DNA from: Leifsonia sp052114085
GTDB lineage: Bacteria > Actinomycetota > Actinomycetes > Actinomycetales > Microbacteriaceae
Direction: 5' to 3'
Assembly: GCF_052114085.1 (NCBI RefSeq)
Contig: NZ_JBFREB010000001.1
Coordinates: forward strand, 2,542,001-2,606,000
Length of the DNA: 64,000 nt
Below, in pieces: positions 15,956 to 24,768 of this stretch. The notes below the pieces were generated by a model. It was not told the DNA's origin. It saw only the letters and a list, made by a program, of their open reading frames with translations, and did not search any database. The translations under genes and the position numbers were made by a program. Numbering within the stretch: position 1 is the first letter of the stretch; each line of letters begins with the position of its first letter.

Positions 15956-17281
15956 TTAGATCGAGGAGGGGAGCTCTACGGGGAAGGCGTCCTGGCCGGA
16001 GGGGGTCAGGCCCGGGTAGAGGGGGAAGGCCGCGGTCAGGGCGTCGACGCGGGCGCGCAGGGCGCGGGTGTCGGCTCCGGGGCGCAGCGCGAGGGCGATA
16101 ATGTCGGCCACCTCGGTGAACTCGGTGTCGCCGAAGCCGCGGGTCGCGAGCGCCGGGGTGCCGATGCGCAGGCCCGAGGTCACCATCGGCGGGCGGGGGT
16201 CGAACGGCACGGCGTTGCGGTTCACCGTGATGCCGACCTCGTGCAGCACGTCCTCCGCCTGCTGGCCGTCGAGCTCCGAGGTGCGGAGGTCGGCGAGGAC
16301 CAGGTGGACGTCGGTGCCGCCGGTCAGGACGTCGACGCCGGCGGCGCGCGAGTCTTCAGCCGTCAGGCGTTCGGCGAGGAGCTGGGCCCCGCGGATCGTG
16401 CGGGCCTGGCGGTCCTTGAACTCCTCGGTCGCGGCCAGCTTGAACGCGGTCGCCTTCGCGGCGATCACGTGCATGAGCGGGCCGCCCTGCTGACCGGGGA
16501 AGACGTTCGAGTTGAGCTTCTTCGCGAGCTCCATGTCGCGGCTCACGATGAAACCGGAACGGGGTCCGCCGATGGTCTTGTGCACCGTCGAGCTGACGAC
16601 GTCCGCGTGGGGAACGGGCGACGGGTGCAGCCCCGCGGCGACGAGACCGGCGAAGTGCGCCATGTCGACCCACAGCTTGGCGCCCACCTCGTCCGCGATC
16701 TCGCGGAAGGCGGCGAAGTCGAGCTGGCGCGGGTACGCGGACCACCCGGCGATGATGACCTGCGGCTTGTGCTCGAGGGCCTTGTCGCGCACGACGTTCA
16801 TGTCGACGAGGAAGGACTCCGGGTCGACGCCGTACGAGACGGCGTTGTACAGCTTGCCCGAGAAGTTGAGCTTCATGCCGTGGGTGAGGTGGCCGCCGTG
16901 GGAGAGCTCCAGACCCAGGATGGTGTCGCCCGGCGTCGCGATGGCGGACAGCACTGCCGCGTTGGCGGAGGCGCCGGAGTGCGGCTGGACGTTGGCGTAC
17001 TCCGCGCCGAACAGGGCCTTGGCCCGGTCGATGGCGAGCTGCTCGGCGATGTCTACATACTCGCAGCCGCCGTAGTAGCGGCGGCCGGGGTAGCCCTCCG
17101 CGTACTTGTTGGTGAGCACCGAGCCGACCGCTTCGAGCACGGCGCGGGGAACGAAGTTCTCGGAGGCGATCATCTCGAGGTAGTCGCGCTGGCGACCGAG
17201 CTCGAGCTGCAGCACCTCGGCGATCTCGGGGTCGACTTCCGCGAGAGGGGCAGTGAATGTGGAGGGCAACGTGTCGGTCAA
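15956..17281 (-). CDS. glyA: Serine hydroxymethyltransferase
   Basis: 441 residues. It converts serine and THF to glycine and 5,10-methylene-THF. The start is set at TTG 17281 because GAAGGAG lies 6 bases upstream and the downstream sequence (TDTLPSTFTAPLAEVDPEI) leads straight into the family; longer in-frame starts would run through the leader. PLP-binding Lys is near residue 235 in VVSSTVHKTIGGPRSG; other hallmarks are MIASENFVP, YAEGYPGRRYYGG, SGASAN and WVDMAHFAGL. It precedes folD, forming a one-carbon supply operon. Confidence 0.95.
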   Translation of the reverse strand: MTDTLPSTFTAPLAEVDPEIAEVLQLELGRQRDYLEMIASENFVPRAVLEAVGSVLTNKYAEGYPGRRYYGGCEYVDIAEQLAIDRAKALFGAEYANVQPHSGASANAAVLSAIATPGDTILGLELSHGGHLTHGMKLNFSGKLYNAVSYGVDPESFLVDMNVVRDKALEHKPQVIIAGWSAYPRQLDFAAFREIADEVGAKLWVDMAHFAGLVAAGLHPSPVPHADVVSSTVHKTIGGPRSGFIVSRDMELAKKLNSNVFPGQQGGPLMHVIAAKATAFKLAATEEFKDRQARTIRGAQLLAERLTAEDSRAAGVDVLTGGTDVHLVLADLRTSELDGQQAEDVLHEVGITVNRNAVPFDPRPPMVTSGLRIGTPALATRGFGDTEFTEVADIIALALRPGADTRALRARVDALTAAFPLYPGLTPSGQDAFPVELPSSI

Positions 17282-17558
17282 AACCGGCTCCTTCGTACAG
17301 GGGTGGACCATCTGCGTATCGACCCAGGCGCGCGGCCGAATCCACCCGTGTTCAAGGAGGTTGCGTGTCGCTCCCCGATGGTGACCATCTGAGCGCCAGT
17401 TGCGACGAGGGCAAGCATAGCAAAGGGGGCTGCGCCGGGAACCCTTGCTCATAAGTTAGGACCCCTGCAATACTCGCTGTGGCCGACCCTCGTGGGGCGG
17501 GCGATGTCGGCCCTCCGCTCTCCTCCGATTTGTGTCGCCGATGCGTCAGGAGCCCCAC
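17282..17558. promoter_or_regulatory. Divergent region between glyA and the GH20 gene
   Basis: About 277 bp without a convincing gene. On the glyA side a -10-like TATGCT (minus strand, near 17415) has no clear -35. The leader contains the short palindrome GATGGTCACCATC (17378-17390). I looked for a known THF or glycine riboswitch fold and could not recognise one. On the other side CAGGAG precedes the GH20 ATG at 17559. Confidence 0.35.
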
Positions 17559-19094
17559 ATGGTCGTGCCTCGCCCTGTCCGCCTGGAATCCTCAGGCGAT
17601 TCGTCGGATTCTGCGCCCTTCATCCTGTCCCCTTCCGCCCGGATCAGCGTCGCCGGTGCCGGTGCGGACGCGGTCGCCCGTCTGCTGCGCGCAGAACTCG
17701 CGTCGGACTGCGGGCGGGAGCCCGTCATCGTGGATGAGCCGCCCGCGTTCGGCGACATCGCGATCGTCATCGCACCGGGCGAGGGTCCGCACGAGGACGG
17801 GTCGGACAGCGCGGAGGGCTACACGCTGGAGGTGGCTGCCGAGGGCGTCCGCATCGGCGCGGCCACTCCGGCCGGCGCGTTCTGGGGCGTGCAGACGCTG
17901 CGTCAGCTGGTCCCCGCCTCCTGCGGAGGCGACGTGCTGACCATCGAGGCGGTGCGCGTCCACGACCACCCCCGCTACGCCTACCGCGGGGCGATGCTGG
18001 ATGTGGCCCGCCACTTCTTCACGCCGGCCGAGGTGAAGCGGTTAATCGACGCCATCGCCCTGCTGAAGGTCAACCATCTCCACCTGCACCTGACGGACGA
18101 CCAGGGGTGGCGCATCCACATCGAGTCGTGGCCCGAGCTGACCCGGGTCGGCGGGTCCACGGGAAGCGACGGGAGCCGCGGCGGCTTCTACACGCAGGCC
18201 GAGTTCCGCGAGCTCGTCGCCTACGCAGCCGAGCGCCACATCACCGTCGTCCCCGAGTTGGACATGCCGGGCCACACGAACGCCGCGCTGGCGTCGTATC
18301 CCGAGCTCAACCCGGACGGAGTCGCGCCGGCCTTGTACACCGGCGCGAACGTCGGCTTCAGCACCCTGCAAACCGCTGATGCGACCACGGAGCGGTTCGT
18401 ACGTGACGTGGTCCGGGAGGTTGCGGCGCTGACCCCGGGCCCGTACCTGCACCTCGGCGGCGACGAGTGCCTCAGCACGACGGAGGCGGACTTCGCCCGA
18501 TTCATGCGGGACGCTGCGCGGGTCGTCGCCGAGAACGGCAAGATCGCGATCGGCTGGCACGAGGTCGGCAAGGCCGACGGCCTCCCCGCCGGGATGGTCG
18601 GTCAGTACTGGGACTTCACCACCCCGCGCGGGCGAGCGGACGAGCTGGCGCTGGCCTTCGTCCGCGGCGGCGGTTCGGTCATCATGTCGCCGTCCGACGT
18701 CGCGTATCTGGACATCGTGTACGAGGAGGGCGACCCGATCGGCCAGGACTGGGCCGACGGGCCGACCAGCCTCCGCGATGCCTACGTGTGGGACCCTGCA
18801 CGCATCGTTCCGGGGCTGGGTGACGCGCACATCCTGGGCGTGGAGGCTCCGCTGTGGACGGAGACGGTCACCAGCATCGAGGAGGCGGAGGAGATGGCGT
18901 TCCCGCGTCTCGCGGCCGTGGCCGAGATCGGCTGGTCGGCGGCCCCGGCTGACACCGATCCCGTGGAGAGCGTTCGCGATGTCACCGAGTTCGCCGAACG
19001 TCTCGCGAAGCTGGCCGAGCACTGGGACGCTGCCGGGACGCAGTACCGTCGGGTGCCCGAGGTCAGCTGGCCAGAGCCTGCGCGGTGGAGCTGA
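17559..19094 (+). CDS. Beta-N-acetylhexosaminidase, glycoside hydrolase family 20
   Basis: 511 residues. ATG 17559 is preferred over GTG 17532 because AGGAG lies 7 bases before it. A GH20b N-terminal domain (to about 130) precedes the catalytic barrel: YRGAMLDVARHFF, LHLHLTDDQGWR, PELDMPGHTNAAL and the catalytic pair D302-E303 in HLGGDE. No signal peptide is visible, so it is probably cytoplasmic and cleaves terminal GlcNAc or GalNAc from imported oligosaccharides by substrate-assisted catalysis. It lies next to the amino-sugar ABC importer (same neighbourhood, opposite strand), which supports that role. Confidence 0.9.
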   Translation: MVVPRPVRLESSGDSSDSAPFILSPSARISVAGAGADAVARLLRAELASDCGREPVIVDEPPAFGDIAIVIAPGEGPHEDGSDSAEGYTLEVAAEGVRIGAATPAGAFWGVQTLRQLVPASCGGDVLTIEAVRVHDHPRYAYRGAMLDVARHFFTPAEVKRLIDAIALLKVNHLHLHLTDDQGWRIHIESWPELTRVGGSTGSDGSRGGFYTQAEFRELVAYAAERHITVVPELDMPGHTNAALASYPELNPDGVAPALYTGANVGFSTLQTADATTERFVRDVVREVAALTPGPYLHLGGDECLSTTEADFARFMRDAARVVAENGKIAIGWHEVGKADGLPAGMVGQYWDFTTPRGRADELALAFVRGGGSVIMSPSDVAYLDIVYEEGDPIGQDWADGPTSLRDAYVWDPARIVPGLGDAHILGVEAPLWTETVTSIEEAEEMAFPRLAAVAEIGWSAAPADTDPVESVRDVTEFAERLAKLAEHWDAAGTQYRRVPEVSWPEPARWS

Positions 19095-19100
19095 GCTGGC

Positions 19101-20345
19101 TCACGGGTAGCCGATGAACCAGAGCAGGACGATCGCGACCGGCTGCAACGCGACGCACGCGATGAGCGTGAACTTCCGCGCCCGGCGGTTGCGGGTGAGC
19201 CCGCGCGCCCCCGCCAACGGCGACAGCGGCAGCAGCAACCGGAAGAGGCTCTGCTGCGGCAGAAACACCGCGAACAGGTACAGTCCGTAGCTGACCCCGT
19301 AGGCGACCATATCGGTGCCGAGGGCCCGCACGGACGGCCGGGTCATCATCCAAGTGAAGGCGGCGACGATCCCGAGCACGATCAGCGCGCCAAGGATGCT
19401 GAGGTAGCGCCAGCTGAGCAGGAACCACGGGGTCAGCGGGATGAACGCGACCTTGCCGATGAAGCCTGTCCACCACGACAGTTCCGTGCTGACATACGCG
19501 TCGCCCGTGCCCGTCACCGCGGCCGCGATGATCGGCCACGACATCCCGGCCACGGCCATCACCACGCCGGACACGATCATGCTCAGCCGCTCACGCGGAC
19601 GGAAACCCTCGCCGCCGCGGCGCGCCTGCACCATGCGGACGATCAGCACGATGGCGAGCGCCAGCGGCAGGGCGAGAGCGCCCGGCCGGGTGAACGCCGC
19701 TGCAACGCCGAAGGGCATCATCAGCCAGTAGCGCCGGTGGGTCATCGCGAGGAGTGCCGCGAACATCAGCAGGAAGAACAGACTCTCCGCATAGGCGATC
19801 TGGAGCACGAACGACAGCGGACCGAAGCAGAAGAACGCCGTCGCCCAGAACGCGCTCGACACCCCCGCCCGCGCCGCGACCAAACGGAACAGCACCACGC
19901 TGGCCGCCGCCCCGAACAGCATCGCGACCACGAATCCTGCCGGATAGAACGTCATCCCGGTCAGGAACATGACCGCGCGGACCACGATCGGGTACAGCGG
20001 GAGGAACGCCCAGGGGTTCTGCTGCACCGATCCGTCGCTGTCGAGCGGCAGCGACGTCGGGTACCCCTGCTCGACGATCTGCCCGTAGTACGCGGCGTCC
20101 CACGAGCCGGAGAACGTGAAGAACGTCGGGTCCATCAGCGGGCTCGAGTACGACCAGTGGCCGATGTTCGCCGCGATGAAGAGCGCCAGCATGAGCGTGG
20201 TCGTGAGCAGCCGGGACACGGCGTACAGGACGAGCACGGCGGCCCACCACGGGACCTCGCGCCCCGCGAAGCGGAGCCGGCGGGGAACCGACAGGGGGGC
20301 GGGTGTGAGAACCGACCTCCTGGTACTCGTCGTGCCCGCCGTCAT
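19101..20345 (-). CDS. PIG-V-like mannosyltransferase-family membrane protein
   Basis: 414 residues from ATG 20345; the open frame continues upstream only as the antisense/alternate frame of the permease gene. It has an N-terminal polar stretch and about ten membrane helices. The glycosyltransferase-C-like loop after helix 1 reads SGSWDAAYYGQIVEQGYP (acidic catalytic loop), then NPWAFLPLYPIVVRA, AYAESLFFLLMFAALLA and AFTRPGALALP, which match GPI mannosyltransferase 2 (PIG-V, PF04188)-like bacterial proteins. It probably moves a lipid-linked sugar to an acceptor outside the membrane. The target is unknown, and no other cell-wall glycosylation gene is nearby. Confidence 0.78.
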   Translation of the reverse strand: MTAGTTSTRRSVLTPAPLSVPRRLRFAGREVPWWAAVLVLYAVSRLLTTTLMLALFIAANIGHWSYSSPLMDPTFFTFSGSWDAAYYGQIVEQGYPTSLPLDSDGSVQQNPWAFLPLYPIVVRAVMFLTGMTFYPAGFVVAMLFGAAASVVLFRLVAARAGVSSAFWATAFFCFGPLSFVLQIAYAESLFFLLMFAALLAMTHRRYWLMMPFGVAAAFTRPGALALPLALAIVLIVRMVQARRGGEGFRPRERLSMIVSGVVMAVAGMSWPIIAAAVTGTGDAYVSTELSWWTGFIGKVAFIPLTPWFLLSWRYLSILGALIVLGIVAAFTWMMTRPSVRALGTDMVAYGVSYGLYLFAVFLPQQSLFRLLLPLSPLAGARGLTRNRRARKFTLIACVALQPVAIVLLWFIGYP

Positions 20346-20428
20346 CGTCCCATCCGTCTGCTCGTCCGCTGATTCGCCCCTTGGATGGTACTCGTGCGCG
20401 CTGCTGGTTGTGACCGCTTGTCTGAGCG

Positions 20429-21322
20429 CTACTTCACACTGCCCGCCGTCAGCCCGCCGACGAGCCGCTTCTCGATGAGCGCGAAGAGGATGACCACGGG
20501 GATGACGGCGACGACGGAGATCGCGAAGACGTACTGCCATGCCGCGTCGTACTGGCCGACGAACTTGGTGAGCGCGACCGACAGCGGCTGGTTGGCATCC
20601 GTCGACAGGATCACCAGGCTCGCCGCGAACTCGTTCCAGGAGGCGACGAAGGTGTAGATGATCGCCGTCACGATCCCGGGCCAGACCAGGGGCAGCTGCA
20701 CCCGGAAGAGCACCGTCCACTTGCCTGCGCCATCCAGCTGGGCAGCTTCGTCGACCTCCTTGGGGACGCCGGCGAAGAAGGCGTGCATGATCCAGATGGC
20801 GAACGCGAGGTTGAAGGCCGCGTTCACCAGGATCATCGCCAGCCAGGTGTCGTTGATCCCGAGCGCCACCATCTCCTTGAAGAGTCCGGTGGCGAGCACG
20901 GTCGGCTGCAGCATCTGCGTGACGATGACCAGGAAGAGGAAGATCCCTCGACCGGGGAACCGGAATCGCGCCGTGTAGTACGCCGCGGGCACGCAGACGA
21001 TGATGACGAGCACGGTGGCGAACACTGCGATCACGATCGTCGAGATCAGGTTGAACGGCAGCGGGGTCTCGGGAGTCGACCACATCGTGATGTAGTTCTC
21101 GGGATGCCACTGCTCGGGCAGGTAGGTCGGCGGGACAGCGAGGATGTTGTTCCTGCTCTTGAACGAGCCGATCAGCATGATCAGGTACGGCGCGATGAAG
21201 ACCAGGGCGATGACGATCCCGGCGAGCACCCGGAGGGGCGTGCGCCAGGAGCGGGAGCGTCGCGAGCGGCCCGGGCGGGCGGCCGGGGCGCCCGCGATCA
21301 GAGTGGGGGCGGGCGCAGTCAT
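20429..21322 (-). CDS. Carbohydrate ABC importer permease (MalG-like), amino-sugar locus 1
   Basis: 297 residues. After a basic N-terminus (RPGRSRRSRSWRTPLR) come six membrane helices and the EAA loop EVDEAAQLDGAGKWTVLFR at about residues 190-208, the coupling helix for the ATPase. The C-terminus GLTAGSVKG-type ending is typical of CUT1 MalG proteins. ATG 21322 overlaps the stop of the first permease by 4 bp and GGAGG lies just upstream. No ATPase gene is found here; CUT1 importers in Actinobacteria commonly share one MsiK-like ATPase encoded elsewhere. Confidence 0.9.
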   Translation of the reverse strand: MTAPAPTLIAGAPAARPGRSRRSRSWRTPLRVLAGIVIALVFIAPYLIMLIGSFKSRNNILAVPPTYLPEQWHPENYITMWSTPETPLPFNLISTIVIAVFATVLVIIVCVPAAYYTARFRFPGRGIFLFLVIVTQMLQPTVLATGLFKEMVALGINDTWLAMILVNAAFNLAFAIWIMHAFFAGVPKEVDEAAQLDGAGKWTVLFRVQLPLVWPGIVTAIIYTFVASWNEFAASLVILSTDANQPLSVALTKFVGQYDAAWQYVFAISVVAVIPVVILFALIEKRLVGGLTAGSVK

Positions 21323-22275
21323 GAGACCTCCTTCATCGGCTTCACGATCCAGAGGTAGAGAGCGACGACGACCAGCACGATCAGGAAGTTGATCACGCTG
21401 AGCGCGCTGGAGAGGTCGATCCGCTGCTCGTTCTGCAGCAGCTTGAACACGTAGGTGGTCGTCGTGTCCGCCTTGTATCCGGGGATGGATCCGGTCATGA
21501 GTTTGAGGATCGGGAGCGAGTTGAACACGTTGATGATGTTGATCAGCGTTGCGAGCGCGATGGCCCCGCGGAGGTTGGGCAGGGTGACGCTGAAGTAGGA
21601 GCGTGTCGCGCTCGCGCCGTCCATTTTCGCCGCCTCGAGCATGTCGCCCGGGATGCCGGCGAGTCCCGCCAGGATCGTGTACGTCGTGAACGGCAGCGAC
21701 ACGAACACCGCGATGCCGATCGACGAGATGAACGCCGGGATCGGCTCCTTCGTGAAGCCGAAGGGCTCCGCGAGCAGGTGGATGTCGACCAGGAACTTGT
21801 TGATGATCCCGTAGAAGGGGTCGAGGCCGTAGACGAAGACGGTCGTGGTCATCACGACGCTCGCCGCCCACGGCACGATGATCGCCATCCGCACCCAGCG
21901 TCGGCCGGGGAAGTTGGTGTTGAGGAACTGCGCGAGGGCCAGGGAGATGACGACGGTGATGACGACCACCGACACGACCCAGACGAGGGTGTTCAGCAGG
22001 ATGCCCGGGACCTCCGGGCGCGACAGCACCGTGACGTAGTTCTGCAGGCCGACGGATCCGTGGTCGATGCCCGCGAGGGAGATCTTCCTGGTGGAGTTGT
22101 AGACCATGTATCCGGCGGGGAACAGGACGATGCCGAAGATCAGGATGAGGGCGGGCAGGGTCCACGGCACGGCTCGCCAGAGGTCGGTCGCACGCCCGTT
22201 GGGCTTGGGGGACGCCCCGCGGCGGGGACGGCCGGTGGCCGCCCCCGCGCGAGTCGCTTCAGTGGTGCTGGTCAT
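21319..22275 (-). CDS. Carbohydrate ABC importer permease (MalF-like), amino-sugar locus 1
   Basis: 318 residues with six membrane helices following a basic N-terminal tail. The EAA loop is GDMLEAAKMDGASATRSYF near residues 214-232. It pairs with the MalG-like permease encoded immediately downstream with a 4-bp ATGA overlap, and follows the solute-binding protein gene after 6 bp. Together they form the membrane channel of a CUT1-type importer, probably for an N-acetylated amino sugar or its oligosaccharide as judged by the divergent catabolic operon. Confidence 0.9.
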   Translation of the reverse strand: MTSTTEATRAGAATGRPRRGASPKPNGRATDLWRAVPWTLPALILIFGIVLFPAGYMVYNSTRKISLAGIDHGSVGLQNYVTVLSRPEVPGILLNTLVWVVSVVVITVVISLALAQFLNTNFPGRRWVRMAIIVPWAASVVMTTTVFVYGLDPFYGIINKFLVDIHLLAEPFGFTKEPIPAFISSIGIAVFVSLPFTTYTILAGLAGIPGDMLEAAKMDGASATRSYFSVTLPNLRGAIALATLINIINVFNSLPILKLMTGSIPGYKADTTTTYVFKLLQNEQRIDLSSALSVINFLIVLVVVALYLWIVKPMKEVS

Positions 22276-22281
22276 CCGGGA

Positions 22282-23523
22282 CTACTGGCCGTCGGCCTTC
22301 GCCTGGATGGTCTTCAGCAGGTCTTCGGGCTTGGCGCCCTGACCGAGCTGACCGATCTGGCTCTGGATCGCGCCTTGCGCGGCGGACCAGTTCGGGTTGG
22401 TGGACGGGTAGAACTTGGCGTTCGGCAGCAGGTCGAGGAACGGCTTGATGGTCTCGTCGGAGCCCATCACATCCGCACCGGACTTGGTGGTCGGCAGGAA
22501 GCCCTCCGCCTTGACCCACTTGGTGTAGACGTCCTTCGAGTAGAAGTAGTCGAGGAACTTCTTGATCGACGCCGTCTTGTCCGTCTTGTTCTTGAAGGCC
22601 ATCAGGTGGTCGGCGACCCCCAGGGTGAACGGCGAGCCGTCCTTGGTCGGGATCGGCGCGATGCCGTACTGGAGCGACGGGTTCTTGTCCTTCAGCTGGC
22701 CGACTGTCGGCGGAAGGCCGACCTGCATGCCGAGCTGACCCTGGATGAAGACGTTCAGCAGCGGCGTGCGGTTGGTCGAACCGGGGTTCGGCTCCGTGAA
22801 GCCCTGGTTGATGATCTTCTGCATCTCGGTCGCGCCGGCGACGTTCTCCGGGCTGTCGATCGTCAGCTTCTTGGCGTCGCCGTATCCTCCGCCGGCACCG
22901 TAGAACCAGATCGCGGTCTCGGCCTGGGCCTCTTCGCTGCCGAGCGGCATGCCGTACGGGGTGACGCCGACGGCCTTGAGCTTGGCGGCGTCCTCCTCGA
23001 ACTCCGCCCACGTCTTCGGCGGAGCAGAGATCCCGGCCTTGGAGAAGTCGTCCTTGTTGTAGAACAGACCGCGGGCCGAGGCGATGAACGGGAGCCCGTA
23101 CTGGGTGCCGTCGATGCTGGCGTTCTTCTTGAAGGCGTCCTGGAAGTCGTCGAGCGTGGACGCCGAGACGATGTCCTTCGCCGGGTAGAGCAGATCGTCG
23201 GCGGCGAAGCCGGCGAAAGCGTCGATGTTCAGGATGTCGGGCTGCTTCTGGGCCTGGATGCGCGTCTTGATGACGTTGTTGATGTCGGTCCAGGATTCGA
23301 CGTCGAGGTTGACCTTGATGTCGCTGTTCTTGGCCTCGAAGTCCTTGATGATCTGCTGCCATTCGGCCTTGGTGTTGTCCGAGTAGCTGGCGACCATCAG
23401 GTCGAGCGACTGCGCGCCTCCGGACGACCCGCCGGACCCGCCGCTGAAGCCGCAGGACGCGAGCGTCAAGGTGGCGACCGCCGCTGTCGCGACCGCCGCT
23501 CCCCACCGCAGTGACTTGTTCAT
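22282..23523 (-). CDS. Sugar-binding lipoprotein of ABC importer, amino-sugar locus 1
   Basis: 413 residues from ATG 23523 with GAGGAAG 5 bases upstream; the longer frame to 23646 lacks a signal sequence. The signal peptide (LRWGAAVATAAVATLTLASC) ends in lipobox LASC, so the mature protein is lipid-anchored and begins CGFSGGSGGSSGG. The body has the class-I/II solute-binding fold: LDLMVASYSDNTKAEWQQII, DILNIDAFAGF, GTQYGLPFIASARGLFYNKD, and the C-terminal ADHLMAFKNKTDKTA. It captures the sugar for the two permeases encoded downstream. High expression is expected as first gene of the operon. Confidence 0.92.
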   Translation of the reverse strand: MNKSLRWGAAVATAAVATLTLASCGFSGGSGGSSGGAQSLDLMVASYSDNTKAEWQQIIKDFEAKNSDIKVNLDVESWTDINNVIKTRIQAQKQPDILNIDAFAGFAADDLLYPAKDIVSASTLDDFQDAFKKNASIDGTQYGLPFIASARGLFYNKDDFSKAGISAPPKTWAEFEEDAAKLKAVGVTPYGMPLGSEEAQAETAIWFYGAGGGYGDAKKLTIDSPENVAGATEMQKIINQGFTEPNPGSTNRTPLLNVFIQGQLGMQVGLPPTVGQLKDKNPSLQYGIAPIPTKDGSPFTLGVADHLMAFKNKTDKTASIKKFLDYFYSKDVYTKWVKAEGFLPTTKSGADVMGSDETIKPFLDLLPNAKFYPSTNPNWSAAQGAIQSQIGQLGQGAKPEDLLKTIQAKADGQ

Positions 23524-23856
23524 TGACTTCCTCACTTCTTGAAGGGAAAAACACGAACCGTCACTGCTGGTGGTGCCTGCGCGACGATGCGTAGCTGTTT
23601 GATGCTTAGTGATTTGTTTCCGCTCGAAACAAGCACTTGCACTCAATGGATGATCGAAAGCATGGCGCTTGCGGGCCTCCGCGTCAAGGACAAAGCGAGA
23701 GATCGTTACATGGCGTTTACACCAGGGCGCGGTGTGGCCGAGATCCGCGAACGAAACGATTGAACATGATTACTAGACACAGCGTTCGATCATCAGCGAT
23801 CATTGGCAGCGAGCAACCATGCATCGACTTGCCACAACGCCGAACAGGAGCGACCA
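23524..23856. promoter_or_regulatory. Divergent control region of amino-sugar locus 1
   Basis: 333 bp separate the importer from the catabolic operon; no gene is seen. An inverted repeat TTGTTTC-CGCTC-GAAACAA lies at 23614-23632. Near 23748-23767 the string GCGAACGAAACGATTGAAC resembles DeoR/AgaR-type repeated GAAAC/GAAC half-sites, and CGATCAT occurs twice (about 23786-23802). These are good candidate operators for the DeoR regulator at 27606. CAGGAG 7 bases before GTG 23857 is the ribosome binding site of the first catabolic gene. Exact promoters cannot be fixed. Confidence 0.5.
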
Positions 23857-24768
23857 GTGACGCACGCATCTCCCGCAGGGGCCTACATGGAGGCCGAGCT
23901 GCGCTCCCAGCCCGAGACCTGGGCCACCGCAGCCGGCCTCCGGGATGAGCAGGCGCAGCTTCCGGCCGCGGGCCAGCGGATCGCCGTGGTCGGCTGCGGG
24001 ACATCGTGGTTCATGGCGCAGTCGTACGCCGCCCTGCGCGAGGCGGCCGGACACGGTGTGACGGATGCGTTCGCCGCGTCCGAAGCACCGGTGCTCGATC
24101 GCGATTACGACGCGATCGTCGCGATCACCCGCTCCGGCACGACGACCGAGGTGCTCGAGCTGCTCGACCAGTTGCGCACCGCGGGCAGCCGCGCACGGAC
24201 GGTCGGCATCGTCGGCGACCCGGAGACGCCCCTCGTCGATCTGGTCGACACGGCCATCCGCCTCCCCTTCGCCGACGAGCAGTCCGTCGTACAGACGCGA
24301 TTCGCGACGACCGCGCTCGCGCTGGTCCGCGCCTCCCTCGGGCACGACCTCGCCCCGGCGATCGACCAGGCCGCGGCCGCGCTCGAGGAGGAGTTGGATG
24401 ACGAGCTCGTCTCGGCCGAGCAGTACGCGTTCCTGGGCGCCGGATGGACGGTCGGGCTCGCCCACGAGGCGGCCCTCAAGATGCGCGAGGCGTCGCAGTC
24501 GTGGACCGAGTCCTACCCCGCCAAGGAGTACCGGCACGGCCCGCTCGCGATCGCAGCCCCCGGTCGTGTCACCTGGATGCTGGGCGAGGCGCCCGCCGGG
24601 CTCTCCGGCGATCTCGCCGTGACCGGAGTCCGCTTCGAGGATGGCGCGATCGACGGGATGGCCGATCTGGTCCGTGCCCAGCGCGTCGCGCTCGCGCGCG
24701 CCCGCCGCCTCGGACTCGACCCGGACAGCCCGCGCAACCTGACCCGATCGGTGATCCTCCCCTCGTGA
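23857..24768 (+). CDS. SIS-domain sugar isomerase/deaminase (AgaS-like)
   Basis: 303 residues from GTG 23857. Two SIS (sugar isomerase) domains are seen: VVGCGTSWFMAQSYAALRE at about 48-66 with the phosphate-binding ITRSGTTTEVLELL at about 90-103, and a second half with FLGAGWTVGLAHEAALKMRE and YPAKEYRHGPLAI, the latter characteristic of GlmS-isomerase/AgaS proteins. The role proposed here is deamination/isomerisation of galactosamine (or glucosamine) 6-phosphate to a ketose 6-phosphate. This locus has no NagB, so this gene probably fills that step. Its stop overlaps the next start (GTGA). Confidence 0.82.
   Translation: MTHASPAGAYMEAELRSQPETWATAAGLRDEQAQLPAAGQRIAVVGCGTSWFMAQSYAALREAAGHGVTDAFAASEAPVLDRDYDAIVAITRSGTTTEVLELLDQLRTAGSRARTVGIVGDPETPLVDLVDTAIRLPFADEQSVVQTRFATTALALVRASLGHDLAPAIDQAAAALEEELDDELVSAEQYAFLGAGWTVGLAHEAALKMREASQSWTESYPAKEYRHGPLAIAAPGRVTWMLGEAPAGLSGDLAVTGVRFEDGAIDGMADLVRAQRVALARARRLGLDPDSPRNLTRSVILPS

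Noticed and set aside
17282..17531. Possible riboswitch in the glyA leader
   Set aside because: I looked for the conserved cores of THF and glycine riboswitches and found no convincing match by eye; only a short GATGGTCACCATC palindrome is present.
20429..22165. 578-codon minus-strand frame that would fuse an upstream segment to the MalG-like permease
   Set aside because: The first part lies in another frame of the MalF-like permease gene; the permease has its own ATG and GGAGG at 21322.
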